Assembly (NCBI RefSeq): GCF_014898055.3
Contig: NW_023601104.1
Span: 73,453,106-73,517,105, forward strand
Length of the DNA: 64,000 bases
Reading direction: 5' to 3'
DNA from: Talpa occidentalis
Lineage: Eukaryota > Chordata > Mammalia > Eulipotyphla > Talpidae
Positions 34,126 to 45,328 of this stretch are shown here, in pieces. Every line of letters starts with the position of its first letter. The first letter of the stretch is position 1. A program made the position numbers and the translations under genes. Below the pieces are notes generated by a model. That model did not search any database and was not told the DNA's origin. It saw only the letters and a list, made by a program, of their open reading frames with translations.

Positions 34126-34510
34126 ATTATAATTTAATATTAGAAGCATTTGGGTATTTATTTAGAAATTTGATTATGTTTTTCTAACTAAAAATGTGCT
34201 ATAGAAACTTAACTCTTTTATATCAGTTAACCTATGATAAAATTGATTTTGTTGTATGTTATTTCCCTTAAAATGAAAGTTTCTAAGAACCTATTATAAT
34301 GTTAACTGTTAAGTTTTATGAATGAGATTAGCAGAAAGATCTGGGTCTTTTAGTATGCTAAGAAATTTTAAATGCTACCAAAATTAAATGTCTGCTTTTA
34401 TCATGTTTCTATTGGTGTAATTGCAAAATCATTCCAAATAAATTTGACTTTAGATTTTTTCCCTAACACTTGTGATATTGTCAAATGAAAGTCTTGAAGG
34501 ATTTCTTAGA
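34126..34510. other. Unassigned AT-rich DNA
   Basis: No gene or repeat recognised. Confidence 0.4.
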
Positions 34511-34522
34511 ACTTGATTAATT

Positions 34523-34558
34523 CTACACTTGATCTTAACCAAAAGGCCCAGAAGCAAT
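34523..34558 (-). pseudogene. U2 snRNA 5'-end retropseudogene (36 nt)
   Basis: The minus strand reads ATTGCTTCTGGGCCTTTTGG followed by TTAAGATCAAGTGTAG. This matches the first 36 nt of U2 snRNA with three substitutions and covers the branch-point-pairing vicinity only partly. The flanks GAACTTGATTAATTCTA and GAGCTTGATTGATTAATTCTA look like an imperfect TSD. It is a truncated retro-inserted fragment, not a functional RNA gene. Confidence 0.85.
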
Positions 34559-34835
34559 AGAGCTTGATTGATTAATTCTATTGATTATTATAACATAAAT
34601 AATTGCTTGTTTAATTGCATTTACGACAGTTCAGTGGAGTTTTAAAAGTGTTTGTCTAAATTTAATATCACATATACCACTCTTGTGTTTGATTTGTCAT
34701 AAATGATGAATTTTTATACAATGGTTACTTTTTACTTGGGTACAAGCATAACTTAAATTTTTAGAAAGTGACTTTAATGTTTTACCACCTATGTGCTTTT
34801 TATTGTTAAGTATTTTCAATAGAAATGCACTTTTA

Positions 34836-36841
34836 TGCAACACCCATTCATGATAAAAGCCCTTGAAATTCTTGGGATACAAGGAACATACCTCAACATC
34901 ATAAAGGCCATCTATGACAAGCCAACAGCCAGTATCATTCTCAATGGTGAAAAGCTGAAAGCAATTCCATTAAGATCTGGAACAAGACAAGGATGTCCAC
35001 TCTCACCACTGCTTTTCAATATAATACTGGAAGTCCTAGCCAGAGCAATAAGACAAGAGAAAGACATCCAAGGAATCCAAATAGGAAAAGAAGAAGTCAA
35101 ACTATCACTATTTGCAGATGATATGATAATATACATAGAGAACCCCAAAATCTCCACAGAAAAACTAATTCAACTCATCAATCAATTCAGTAAAGTGGCA
35201 GGATACAAAATCAACACGCAAAAGTCAGTAGCCTTCCTATACACAAACAATAAATCTGAAGAAGAAGAAATCAAAAAAACCACCCCTTTTATGATTGAAA
35301 CAAAAAAAATCAAATATTTGGGAATAAATCTAACAAAAGAGGTAAAGGACCTATACAAAGAAAACTATAAAACACTGTTAAAAGAAATAGAAGAAGACAC
35401 AAAGAAATGGAAAGACATCCCCTGCTCATGGATTGCAAGAATAAACATTATTAAAATGGCCATCCTACCAAAAGCAATATACAGATTCAATGCTATTCCA
35501 ATCAAAATCTCAATGGCATTCTTCAAAGAAATAGAACAATTATTGATGAAATTCATATGGAATCACCAAAAACCCCGAATAGCCAAAGCTCTACTGAAAA
35601 AAAAAGAAGGAAATGGAGGCATCACACTCCCAGACTTCAAACTATACTACAAAGCCATAATCATCAAAACTGCATGGTATTGGAACAAGAACAGACATAC
35701 AGACCAATGGAATCGAATAGAAAATCCAGAAATAAACCCACAGATTTATGGTCAACTAATCTTTGACAAAGGAGCAAAGACTATGCATTGGAGCAAAGAA
35801 AGTTTGTTCAATAAATGGTGCTGGGAAAACTGGGTCGCTACATGCAAAAGAATGAAGCTTGACCACTACCTCACACCATACACAAAAATCAACTCAAAAT
35901 GGATTAAAGAACTAGACATAAGACCTGAAACCATAAAATACATAGAAGGAAATATAGGCGAAACACTACGGGATTTGCACAGCAAAGACATCTTTACAGA
36001 CACATCACCCAAAGCAGTGATAGTGAAGAGAAAGATAAACAGCTGGGACTACATCAAATTAAAGAGCTTCTGCACAGCAAAAGAGACAATAACAAAAACA
36101 AAGAGAAACCCCACCAACTGGGAGAACATTTTTGCACCCAACACTAATGATAAAGGACTGATCACAAAAATCTGCAAAGAGCTGATGAGACTCAGCAACA
36201 ACAAAGAAAATAATCCAGTCAAAAAATGGGCAGAAGAGCTAAAAAGAAACTTCTCTGAAGAGGAAATGCAAATGGCCAACAGACATATGAAAAAATGTTC
36301 AACATCACTTGTAATCAGGGAAATGCAAATCAAAACTACCATGAGATACCATCTCACACCAGTGAGAATGGCACATATTAAAAAAACTAGCAACAACAAA
36401 TGTTGGCGAGGATGTGGAGAAAAAGGAACTCTTGTGCACTGTTGGTGGGAGTGCAAACTGGTCCAACCACTATGGAGAGCTGGGTGGAGATTTCTGGACC
36501 TACTAAACATAGAGCTTCCATATGATCCAGCAATTCCACTCCTAGGTATTTACCCAAAGGACACAGAAACATCAATTCCAAAGAGCACCTGCACTCCTAT
36601 GTTTATAGCAGCACTGTTTACAATAGCTAAGCTTTGGAAACAACCCAAATGCCCAAAAATAGATGACTGGATCAAGAAGATGTGGTACATATATACCATG
36701 GAATATTACTCAGCATTCAAAAAAGATAAACACATGCAATTTGCAGCAACATGGATGGCACTGGAAGGGATCATGCTCAGCGAAATAAGCCAAAAAGAAA
36801 AAGAAAAATACCGGATGGTCTCACTCATAGCAGGAATCTAG
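34836..36841 (+). pseudogene. L1-C ORF2 C-terminal remnant, open for ~668 codons
   Basis: The frame is unbroken from the truncation point to the ORF2 stop at 36839-36841. The first ATG (34835) is created at the TSD junction. Seen in order are RT motifs [12 protein letters not shown] (residues 48-59) and FADD (93-96, the catalytic aspartates), the thumb region, and the C-terminal CX3CX7HX4C motif (residues 523-540, bases 36401-36454). Full L1 ORF2 here would be about 1260 codons, so the endonuclease and N-terminal RT are missing and the piece cannot retrotranspose. The intact frame points to a recent insertion. Confidence 0.93.
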
Positions 36842-36926
36842 AAAACTTAAATAAGGGACCAGGAAAATGAATATAAGAAAGTGAAAATCAAAATCAACAA
36901 AAAACTATGAACCAGAGACACTTTTT

Positions 36927-36948
36927 GGGGGGTGGGGGGCGGGAGGGG
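36927..36948 (+). other. G-rich tract in L1-C 3' UTR (G-quadruplex candidate)
   Basis: Four runs of three to six Gs separated by single bases (G6-T-G6-C-G3-A-G4). The same tract appears as a C-rich stretch in L1-A, L1-B and L1-D. G-rich 3' UTR tracts are known in mammalian L1s. Confidence 0.8.
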
Positions 36949-37026
36949 AAGGAATGGGGTCAGAATGGGGCGTTTGCAATTGTATGGGGGAATATAAAAA
37001 TAAAATTTAATATTTAAAAAAAAAAA

Positions 37027-37066
37027 TAGTTTCCTAATGAAATAAAGCTAGACAGCATCACTTTTC
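37027..37066 (+). other. 3'-transduced segment of L1-C
   Basis: These 40 bases lie between the L1's own A-tail and a second, terminal A-tail, and inside the TSDs. AATAAA at 37041-37046 sits 20 bases before the second A-tail. This is the signature of an L1 transcript that read past its own poly-A signal at the source locus. Confidence 0.88.
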
Positions 37067-37194
37067 AAAAAAAAAAAAAAAAAAGAAATGCACTTTTAAA
37101 AGAAATATAGTGATTATGTCTTAAATCTTAAATTATAAAATTTCTTCGAGTAATCACAAACTCTAGAAAAAGTAGAGTTGATTTCTGTAGTATT

Positions 37195-37305
37195 AAGGTG
37201 TGATCCTAGGTCCAGATGCATTGGCATTACCTGGGGCCTTGTAAGGGGTGCACAATTTCAGGTCCTATGCCAGTTTACACTATCACAATTCACATGTTAA
37301 AAGTA
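37195..37305 (+). repeat. MER20-like fossil, partial
   Basis: GGTCCAGATGCATTGGCATT followed by ACCTGGGGCCTTGTAAG and ACATGTTAAAAG follows MER20 in the opposite orientation to the copy at 32630. Confidence 0.6.
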
Positions 37306-37880
37306 TCGGATGGTGGGGCCTCCCTGGTGGCCCAGGCGGTTGAGCACAGCTTCTGCAGTGTGGGTTCAATCCCCGAAGGCCCGGGAGACACCCACATGCA
37401 GCCTGGGAGACACCCACATGCAGCAGAACTTGCCTCTCTCCTGCTGCTCCCCTCAGCAGTGTATTTCAGTCAGTCTGCCTGTTCTGCTCCCCGCTCTGTC
37501 TCTGGTGAGTTCTCTCACCCTCCAGGGTACATCTGGCCTGTACCCTGGTTCTTGTATAAATAAATAAATCTTAAAAATATATATATAGGATGGTTTCACT
37601 TATAGCAGGAATATAGGTGAACCAAATAAGACATCAGTTTAAAAAAAATAGTAACAGTACAAAACACAACAAAGCAAAAACAGATAGTTATAAATCAGAG
37701 ACTTATTGCAGGGGAGGAGGAGGAGGGAGAGGGAAGGAGGGAGGAGCACAGGGTACTGAAGTGATGGTGCATGGATGCATTGGTGAAGGAAATGTTATGG
37801 GGACTATACCTGAGGGGGTGGGAGAAAGAAAATATTGTTAAAAAATGAGCAATGATGTAAAAAATAAAATAAATAAATGA
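37300..37880 (+). mobile_element. Old L1 3' end interrupted by a SINE
   Basis: After the SINE, GGATGGTTTCACTTATAGCA (37587) matches the ORF2 end and 3' UTR of the L1s here. A polypurine GGGGAGGAGGAGGAGGGAG tract (37712 onward) and a terminal AAAATAAAATAAATAAATG follow. The SINE inserted near its left end. Confidence 0.75.
37314..37586 (+). mobile_element. tRNA-derived SINE with a 21-bp internal duplication
   Basis: The head is GGGGCCTCCCTGGTGGCCCAG and the tail TATAAATAAATAAATC. The unit GGAGACACCCACATGCAGC is present twice in tandem at about 37384-37425. The flanks AGTATCGGATGGT and ATATAGGATGGT form a diverged TSD. Confidence 0.9.
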
Positions 37881-38515
37881 AAAGTTTGAGAAGTACCATT
37901 TTTTACATGACTGACTTCTAGAAGTCTAGATTCTGCTGAGACTGCCACCTAGTGATAGATTTATAAAATGACTGCGAATAAAAAAATTTCTTTTTTCCCA
38001 TTAAAGTGGTAAAATAACTCCTATAGAAGAGAACATAATATTAAACGGAAAGTATAACTCTTACTGCATACTACATATATTCCTACGCCAGTTTCCTATG
38101 CCATTTTAACTGTTTCTCATACCATTTGTACTATTTACTTTCATGACAGACTAGGTCTGTCAAATTGAGAGCATGTATAAACTTCCTGCTATAAATGATA
38201 ATTAACCCACACTAACCCTTGAGTCTCTGTCCCCTCCCTTTTGATAACTATGTTGATATAGTTCTTTGATTAGTCTTTTTGCTTCACATAATATGCATCT
38301 ATTTTTTTTTTACATAAAATTTAGAATCTTCTCTTTTCTTCCCTCTCTTCACTTCCTGTTGTAAGTTGAGAAAAATCAAATTGATTTATTTCTTCTCATT
38401 TACTCATGAAAATCTATCAGCTTGTGCTATTACTTTCTTTAAATTTTACATCACTAAATTTTACATAACTTTTTATACCTATATTAACTTATACATTCTA
38501 TAAAATTTGACTGAT
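37881..38515. other. Unassigned DNA
   Basis: No gene or repeat recognised. Confidence 0.4.
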
Positions 38516-38519
38516 TGCT

Positions 38520-38615
38520 TTTGAAGTATCAGATACCTTGTTAGCTGCTATGGACATAGTGATGAGCACTTAGCCACATAGTATCTACCCTTATGCATCA
38601 TATAGTTTAATCTTC
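38520..38615 (+). repeat. Ancient mammalian repeat fragment, class not assigned
   Basis: CTTGTTAGCTGCTATGGACATAGTGATGAG (38538-38567) resembles the GTGCTAGGTGCTGGGGATAC-type stretch shared with 10620-10800. About 38616-39150 holds nothing recognised. Confidence 0.45.
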
Positions 38616-39325
38616 CATGCTATGCATAGAATTAATTCTAAAATTTGAAATGTAATTAAGTTTAAATTTTTATAATTTGCACTATTTTCACTGCAGAAAC
38701 AGGCAGTATGACAAGTCAGATAAGGAAGGAATTACCATGAATGTCAGTCCTCTGATACTTCAAGAAGAATGTCAAGATCAAGTTCATTCCCATCTTACAA
38801 AAGTTAAAAATAATGATTAATTAGTATTTGATTTAAATACTAGTTATGACTTAAAATAACTCCAACCATAAGAGGCTTCTAATTGCTTTTCCCCACCATT
38901 GTAGCATGTGCTATTACCTTAACATTGTTTCTTCATCTTCTCATTTATTAGTCTGTTGCATTTTTTTTCACCTTTGAATTTATTTCCCTCTCGAATATTC
39001 TGATTTTTGTCTCAAGACCTTTCACTCCTGAGGCCTATTACACAGCTGGCATCATGGGCTTTATTTTCATTGCAGTTCTGAGTCTGCTATTGAGTTTTTG
39101 GTTCATTTTTAGTTTTAGTGAATTATGTCTACAAAATAGTATAAAGTAAATATATATTGGAGGCAAAGTATCTGAGTTCCTGAGTCCTTGAAAAAATTTT
39201 ATTTTTTCTTCTCTTATTGATACTTTAGCTGGGTATAGAATTCTAGATTCAAAACCAATTTTGCCCAGAACTTTAAAGCAATCCTCCATTGCCATCTAGT
39301 GTTGCTGGATATTTTTATTTTCATT

Positions 39326-39610
39326 ATTTTTTTTCCAGTTACCTTGGGGTTTATTTAAACTACAAGAAAAATGTCAATGTTTTCATGCAATACATACTTG
39401 GTTCTTTAAATAACAACTGTGACAAGTACCATAAAGAATGAAGGAATATGCTGCACATGTGATCCATACAAAATACCAACATTTTGGTTGTACATAATTT
39501 AAAGAAATGTCTCAAACACATCTGAAATACTGTAGTAACCAATACATTAGAGGCATGCCTTGGTTGGGCATAGGAATACAATTTAGAAAAGAAAAAAAAA
39601 AGATCATACC
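39326..39610 (-). pseudogene. Processed retrocopy of an mRNA 3' UTR, gene not identified
   Basis: Read on the minus strand this is a 3'-UTR-like sequence that ends in TTTAAATAAACCCCAAGG. AATAAA (complement of 39350-39355) lies about 15 bases before an A-tail (T run at 39327-39334). TATTTTCATT lies on both sides (39316-39325 and 39611-39620), a 10-bp TSD. No coding part is present, so it is a 5'-truncated mRNA copy. I do not recognise the gene. Confidence 0.75.
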
Positions 39611-39641
39611 TATTTTCATTTTTTTATAAGCAACCACTTTC

Positions 39642-39879
39642 TTGGTTTTTTTTTTTTTTTAAGATTTATTTATTTACACAAGAACCGGGGTACAGAGTGG
39701 GGAACAGAACAGGCAGATGGACCAAAATACACTGCTGAGGGAAGCAGCAGATGACACAGGAGAGGTTTGCCTCGCCATGTGGGACCCTCACCGGCTGGCT
39801 GGGATCGAACTGGCGCTGCAGAGGCTGCGGACAGCTTCACAGCGTGGTGCTCAACCGCCTGAGCCACCAGGGGAGGCTC
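39642..39879 (-). mobile_element. tRNA-derived SINE with an internal deletion
   Basis: Minus-strand copy lacking about 40 bases between GGTACAG and AGTGGGGAACAG that other copies have. The TSD TATAAGCAACCACTTTC at 39625-39641 recurs at 39880-39896 with two mismatches. Confidence 0.93.
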
Positions 39880-40526
39880 TATAAGCAAACATTTTCAGCC
39901 TATTCTTGTCTGAAGTTTCATAGGATTGGGTCTAATAATGCAACTAGACATGGCTCTTTTTGATTATCCCGCTTGGCACTCAAGTATTTCAATCTGTCTG
40001 TCAAGCTTTTAGAAATTACCTTCTTTTCTTGGATTATTTCACTTCACTTCATATTTATGTTCTCTTTCTGGAACTCCTAGTCAATAAATGAATTTTCTTT
40101 TCTTTATATTCTATTTATTTCTAACTAGCCTTTACTCTATTTTGAATGTTTCCCATCTCTCTTTATGAGTGATGTTGGCTTTAAAATATCCTTGTGCATT
40201 TTTCTTGCCTGGATTTGAATTTAGTATCAAAGCTTTACTGATATAATTGGATAAATTTAAAACAATTTCTTCTTTTTCCCTTTTCTTTATGTATTCTCTC
40301 TCTTTTCTCTTGAAAATTTTGTGAAAGATTAGAATGATTTATTCTGTGAAAATTGGTGGTAATTTTGAGGGAACACTTTTTACTACAAATTCAGTTCTTA
40401 ATTGTGTTAATACTATTTAGTCTCTCTCATCTTGAGTCAGTTTAAAAATGTTACAGCGTTTTTGGAATGTGTTCATTTTGTTAGTATTCGTACTTATTAA
40501 GATAAAATTGTTCATATTAATTCTTT

Positions 40527-40663
40527 ATCTTTTTTAAAAGATTTATTTATATAAGAACCGGTGTACAGGTCAAATGTGTGGGTGAGTGAGAGTATTCACC
40601 AGAGACAGAGCAGGGAACAGAACAGGCAGACTGACTGAAATACACTGCTGAGGGGAGCAGCAG
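40527..40663 (-). mobile_element. tRNA-derived SINE, 5'-truncated
   Basis: The minus-strand tail and middle (AATACACTGCTGAGGGGAGCAG) are present, but the B-box and head parts are missing. No clear TSD. Confidence 0.85.
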
Positions 40664-40669
40664 TGTCAA

Positions 40670-40930
40670 GTCTAAGGGTTTGTTTTTATTTTTGTTTTGC
40701 TTCTTCAGTTGCCTTCTCCCCAACCTTTATATTCCACCAATGAGTGGAAACATTGCATATTATATTTTTCTTTTTCTGATTTATTTCATTTAGCATAATC
40801 CCTTTAAGGTCCATCCATTTTATCACAAATGACAAAATTTTGGGTTTTAAAATGTCTGAATAATATTCCAATGTGTTGATATACCATGTCTTCTTTATTC
40901 AATCATCTATCACCGGGTACTCTGTCTCTC
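40670..40930 (-). mobile_element. Ancient L1 3' end (antisense)
   Basis: The minus-strand frame 40686-40871 begins MEYYSDILK and contains WMDLKGIMLNEI. This follows the ORF2 C-terminus of L1 (MEYYSAFKK and [12 protein letters not shown] in L1-C) with decay. 40931-41260 may be more old L1 (about 41100-41220) but is not firm. Confidence 0.75.
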
Positions 40931-41463
40931 TTATCTGGATGCTGCCTTTTTACCCTTTATTGTAGGAAGCCCTTTTAGTCTAGATTTCCAGTCTGCTTGT
41001 ATGTATGTCCATTTATTTGTAGATTTATTGTGATTGTGGGAGGAGGTATATCCAGTTTCTCCTATTTTACTATCTTGTACCTACCTCTCCCTTATTAGTA
41101 TTTTGAAGATCTAACTTTTTGACTTATTGAACTTTATCGTACATTAATTTCCTATTTTATTACTATTTTTTTGCTTTTATATTTTATCATCTCTTCTCTT
41201 ATTCTTGGGATTTATCCTTTATAAATAATATCTTAAATTACATACAAAACTTAATTTTCATCCTTTCTCTTTTCTTTTATTTTTTTTTTTAAATAATAAA
41301 TTTTATTTTTATATTCCCCCATACAATTGCAAACGCCCCATTCTGACCCCAATCCTTCCCCTCCGCCCCCCACCCCCCAAAAAGTGTCTCTGGTTCATAG
41401 TTTTTTGTTGATTTTGATTTTCACTTTCTTATATTCATTTTCCTGGTCCCTTATTTAAGTTTT

Positions 41464-44400
41464 CTAGATTCCTGCTATGAGTGAGACCATCCGGTATTTT
41501 TCTTTTTCTTTCTGGCTTATTTCGCTGAGCATGATCCCTTCCAGCGCCATCCATGTTGCTGCAAATTGCATGTGTTTATCTTTTTTGAATGCTGAGTAAT
41601 ATTCCATGGTATATATGTACCACATCTTCTTGATCCAGTGATCTATTTTTGGGCATTTGGGCTGTTTCCAAAGCTTAGCTATTGTAAATAGTGCTGCTAT
41701 AAACATAGGAGTGCAGGTGCTCTTTGGAATTGATGTTTCTGTGTCCTTTGGGTAAATAACTAGGAGTGGAATTGCTGGATCATATGGAAGCTCTATGTTT
41801 AGTAGGTCCAGAAATCTCCACACAGCTCTCCACAGTGGTTGGACCAGTTTGCACTCCCACCAACAGTGCAGGAGAGTTCCTTTTTCTCCACACCCTCGCC
41901 AACATTTGTTGTTGCTAGTTTTTTTAATATGTGCCATTCTCACTGGTGTAAGATGGTATCTCATGGTAGTTTTGATTTGCATTTCCCTGATGACAAGTGA
42001 TGTTGAACATTTTTTCATATGCCTGTTGGCCATTTGCATTTCCTCTTCAGAGAAGTTTCTTTTTAGCTCTTCTGCCCATTTTTGGACTGGATTATTTTCT
42101 TTGTTGTTGTTGAGTCTCATCAGCTCTTTGCAGATTTTTGTGATCAGTCCTTTATCATTAGTGTTGGGTGCAAAAATGTTCTCCCAGTTGGTGGGTTTCT
42201 CTTTGTTTTTGTTATTGTCTCTTTGCTGTGCAGAAGCTCTTTAATTTGATGTAGTCCCAGCTGTTTATCTTTGCCTTCACTATCACTGCTTTGGGTGATG
42301 TATCTGTAAAGATGTCTTTGATGTGCAAATCACGTAGTGTTTCGCCTATATTTCCTTCTATGTATTTTATGGTTTCAGGTCTTATGTCTAGTTCTTTAAT
42401 CCATTTTGAGTTGATTTTTGTGTATGGTATGAGGTAGTGGTCAAGCTGCATTCTTTTGCATGTAGCGACCAGTTTCCCAGCACCATTTATTGAACAAACT
42501 TTCTTTGCTCCAATGCATAGTCTTTGCTCCTTTGTCAAAGATTAGTTGACCATAAATCTGTGGGTTTATTTCTGGATTTTCTATTCGATTCCATTGGTCT
42601 GTATGTCTGTTCTTGTTCCAATACCATGCAGTTTTGATGATTATGGCTTTGTAGTATAGTTTGAAGTCTGGGAGTGTGATGCCTCCATTTCCTTCTTTTT
42701 TTTCAGTAGAGCTTTGGCTATTCGGGGTTTTTGGTGATTCCATATGAATTTCATCAATAATTGTTCTATTTCTTTGAAGAATGCCATTGAAATTTTGATT
42801 GGAATAGCATTGAATCTGTATATTGCTTTTGGTAGGATGGCCATTTTAATAATGTTTATTCTTGCAATCCATGAGCAGGGGATGTCTTTCCATTTCTTTG
42901 TGTCTTCTTCTATTTCTTTTAACAGTGTTTTATAGTTTTCTTTGTATAGGTCCTTTACCTCTTTGTTAGATTTATTCCAAATATTTGATTTTTTTTGTTT
43001 CGATAATAAAAGGGATGGTTTTTTGATTTCTTCTTCTTCAGATTTGTTGTTTGTGTATAGGAAGGCTTACTGACTTTGCGTGTTGATTTTGTATCCTGCC
43101 ACTTTACTGAATTGATTGATGAGTTGAATTAGTTTTCTGTGGAGATTTGGGTTCTCTATGTATATTATCATATCATCTGCAAATAGTGATAGTTTGACTT
43201 CTTCTTTTCCTATTTGGATTCCTTGGATGTCTTTCTCTTGTCTTATTGCTCTGGCTAGGACTTCCAGTATTATATTGAAAAGCAGTGGTGAGAGTGGACA
43301 TCCTTGTCTTGTTCCAGATCTTAATGGAATTGCTTTCAGCTTTTCACCATTGAGAATGATACTGGCTGTTGGCTTCTCATAGATGGCCTTTATGATGTTG
43401 AGGTATGTTCCTTGTATCCCAAGAATTCAAGGGCTTTTATCATGAATGGTGTTGCACTTTGTCGAAAGCTTTCTCAGCATCTATTGATATTATCATATGG
43501 CTTTTATATTTCTTTTTGTTGATGTGCTGGATAACGTTGATTGATTTTCGGATGTTAAACCATCCTTGTGTCCCTGGAATGAATCCAACTTGGTCGTGGT
43601 GAATTATCTTATGGATACATTGTTGGATTCTGATAGCTAAAATTTTATTGAGGATTTTTGCATCAGTGTTCATTAGGGAGATTAGCCTGTAGTTTTCCTT
43701 TTTTGTGTTGTCCTTGTTCGGTTTTGGTATTAGTGTAATGTTGGCTTCATAGAACGTGTTTGGTATTGTCTTCCTTCTCAATTTTTGGAAGAGTTTGTGA
43801 AGGATAGGCACTAATTCGTCTGAATGTTGGTAGAATTCATTTGTAAATCCATCAGGTCCTGGGCTTTTGTTTTTGGGGAGGTTTTTGATTACCATTTTCA
43901 ATTCGCTAATTGTAATTGGTCTGTTTAGTGTTCTATTTCTTCTTTATCTAGCTTTGGGTGATGTAGAGTTGTAGGAATTTGTCCATCTCTCTAGATTGTT
44001 GAACTTATTTCCATATAACTGTTCATAGTAGTTACTGATTATTCTTTGATTTTGCTGTGTCCGTTGTGATTTCTCCTCTTTCATTTATGATCCTGTGTAT
44101 TTGTGCTTTCTCCCTTTTTTCCTTTGTGAGCCTGGCTAGGGGTTTGTCTATTTTTATTTATTTTTTCAAAGAACAGCTCTTGGTTTCATTGATCTTTTGG
44201 ATTGTTTTTAGTTTCAATTTCATTTATTTCTGCTTTGGTTTTATTATTTCTTTCTTCTACTAGTTTTGGGTTTTTTGTTGTTCTTTTTCTAGATCTTTGA
44301 GCTTCGAGATTAGGTTGTTTCTTTGAGTTCTTTCTTGTTTTTTGATGTGAGCTTCTATTGCTATATATTTTCTTCTTATTACTGCTTTTGCTGCATCCCA

Positions 44401-45254
44401 TACATTTAGGATATTGGTGTCCTCCTTGTCATTCAATTCAAAGAATTTTTAATTTCTTCTTGATCTCCTCGTTAGTCCAGTGGTCTTCCAGTAGTGTGGT
44501 TTTTAATCTCCAGGAGGTAGGATATTCCTCGCCTTTTTTTATGGTTTATTTGTAGTTTGATGCCTTCGTGGTCAGAAAAGATGGTTGGTATGATTTCAAT
44601 CTTGGTGTATCTGTTGATGTTTGTCTTGTCCCCCAGTATGTGATCGATCCTGGAGAATGATCCATGTGCGCTTGAGAAAAATGTGTACTCCGTTTTTTTT
44701 GGGTTTAGTGTTCTATAGATGTCTGTTAAGCCCAAATGCTCTAGGTCCTTATTTAGAGCTTTAGTTTCTTTACTTATTTTTTGTCTTGTTGATCTATCCA
44801 TTGTTGATAGTGGTGTGTTGAAGTCTCCCACTACGTATGTGTTTTCTCTGATGTCTGTTTTCAGAGAGGACAACAGTTGTCTGATATATTTTGGTGCTCT
44901 TTCGTTTGGTGAGTTATATGTTAATGAGGTGTATTTCTTCTTGAAGTATTGTCCCCTTGATCATAATGTAGTGACCATTGGGGTCTCTTTATTTTTTGAG
45001 TTTGAAGTCTGTTTTATCTGATATAAGTATAGCTGTTCCTGCTTTCTTTTTTGGCCCATTTGCTTGTAGGATTGTTTTCCATCCTTTGACTTTGAGCCTA
45101 TTTTTATCTTTTGTAGCTAAATGTGTTCCTGGAGACAGCAAAAGGTTGGGTTTTGTTTTCTTAATCCAGGCTGCAACTCTGTGTCTTTTATTGAAGAGTT
45201 TAGTCCATTTACATTTAGAGTTAATATTGATATGTTAGCATCTGTATTTGCCAT
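41464..45254 (-). pseudogene. L1-D ORF2 (endonuclease-reverse transcriptase), frameshifted
   Basis: The start at 45254 is set by MANTDAN-type sequence, as in L1-A, and the stop by LIAGI at 41464. The endonuclease part is readable in 44472-44873 (VVGDFNT, FSRIDH, SDHEG), the early RT in 43440-43901 ([13 protein letters not shown]) and the C-terminal cysteine motif ([18 protein letters not shown]) in 41464-42120. At least ten one-base losses relative to L1-B and L1-C break the frame, for example near 42194, 42470, 42962, 43072 and 43427. As written it is non-functional. Whether the deletions are real is questioned in the findings. Confidence 0.9.
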
Positions 45255-45328
45255 TGTGTTTGTCTTTCCTTTGATTTTATTTATTCTTTTAATAACTTTT
45301 TTTTTTTTTTTTTGGTCTTCTTTCGTAG

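Larger units (their letters stand above)
34836..37083 (+). mobile_element. L1-C: young 5'-truncated LINE-1 with 3' transduction
   Basis: Plus-strand L1 with a perfect 15-bp TSD AGAAATGCACTTTTA at 34821-34835 and 37084-37098. It is truncated inside the RT. After the 3' UTR and an 11-A tail (37016-37026) come 40 bases of non-L1 sequence, then a second A-tail (37067-37083). It is very similar to L1-B and L1-D but in the opposite orientation. Confidence 0.96.
39160..40400 (-). mobile_element. Old L1 ORF1 region, broken by two later insertions
   Basis: At 39160-39310 the minus-strand translation contains ESRILYPAKVSIREEKIKFF, which matches the L1 ORF1p C-terminal domain pattern (compare QPRILYPEKLSF in L1-D). 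Antisense ORF1-like sequence resumes at about 39900-40400. In between lie an mRNA retrocopy (39326-39610) and a SINE (39642-39879). Confidence 0.6.

Noticed and set aside
33799..34149. 116-codon minus-strand ORF
   Set aside because: Falls on the reverse strand of an ancient RTE-type LINE tail. No protein similarity was recognised.
34523..34558. Functional U2 snRNA gene
   Set aside because: Only 36 nt remain, with three substitutions and no Sm site or snRNA promoter elements.
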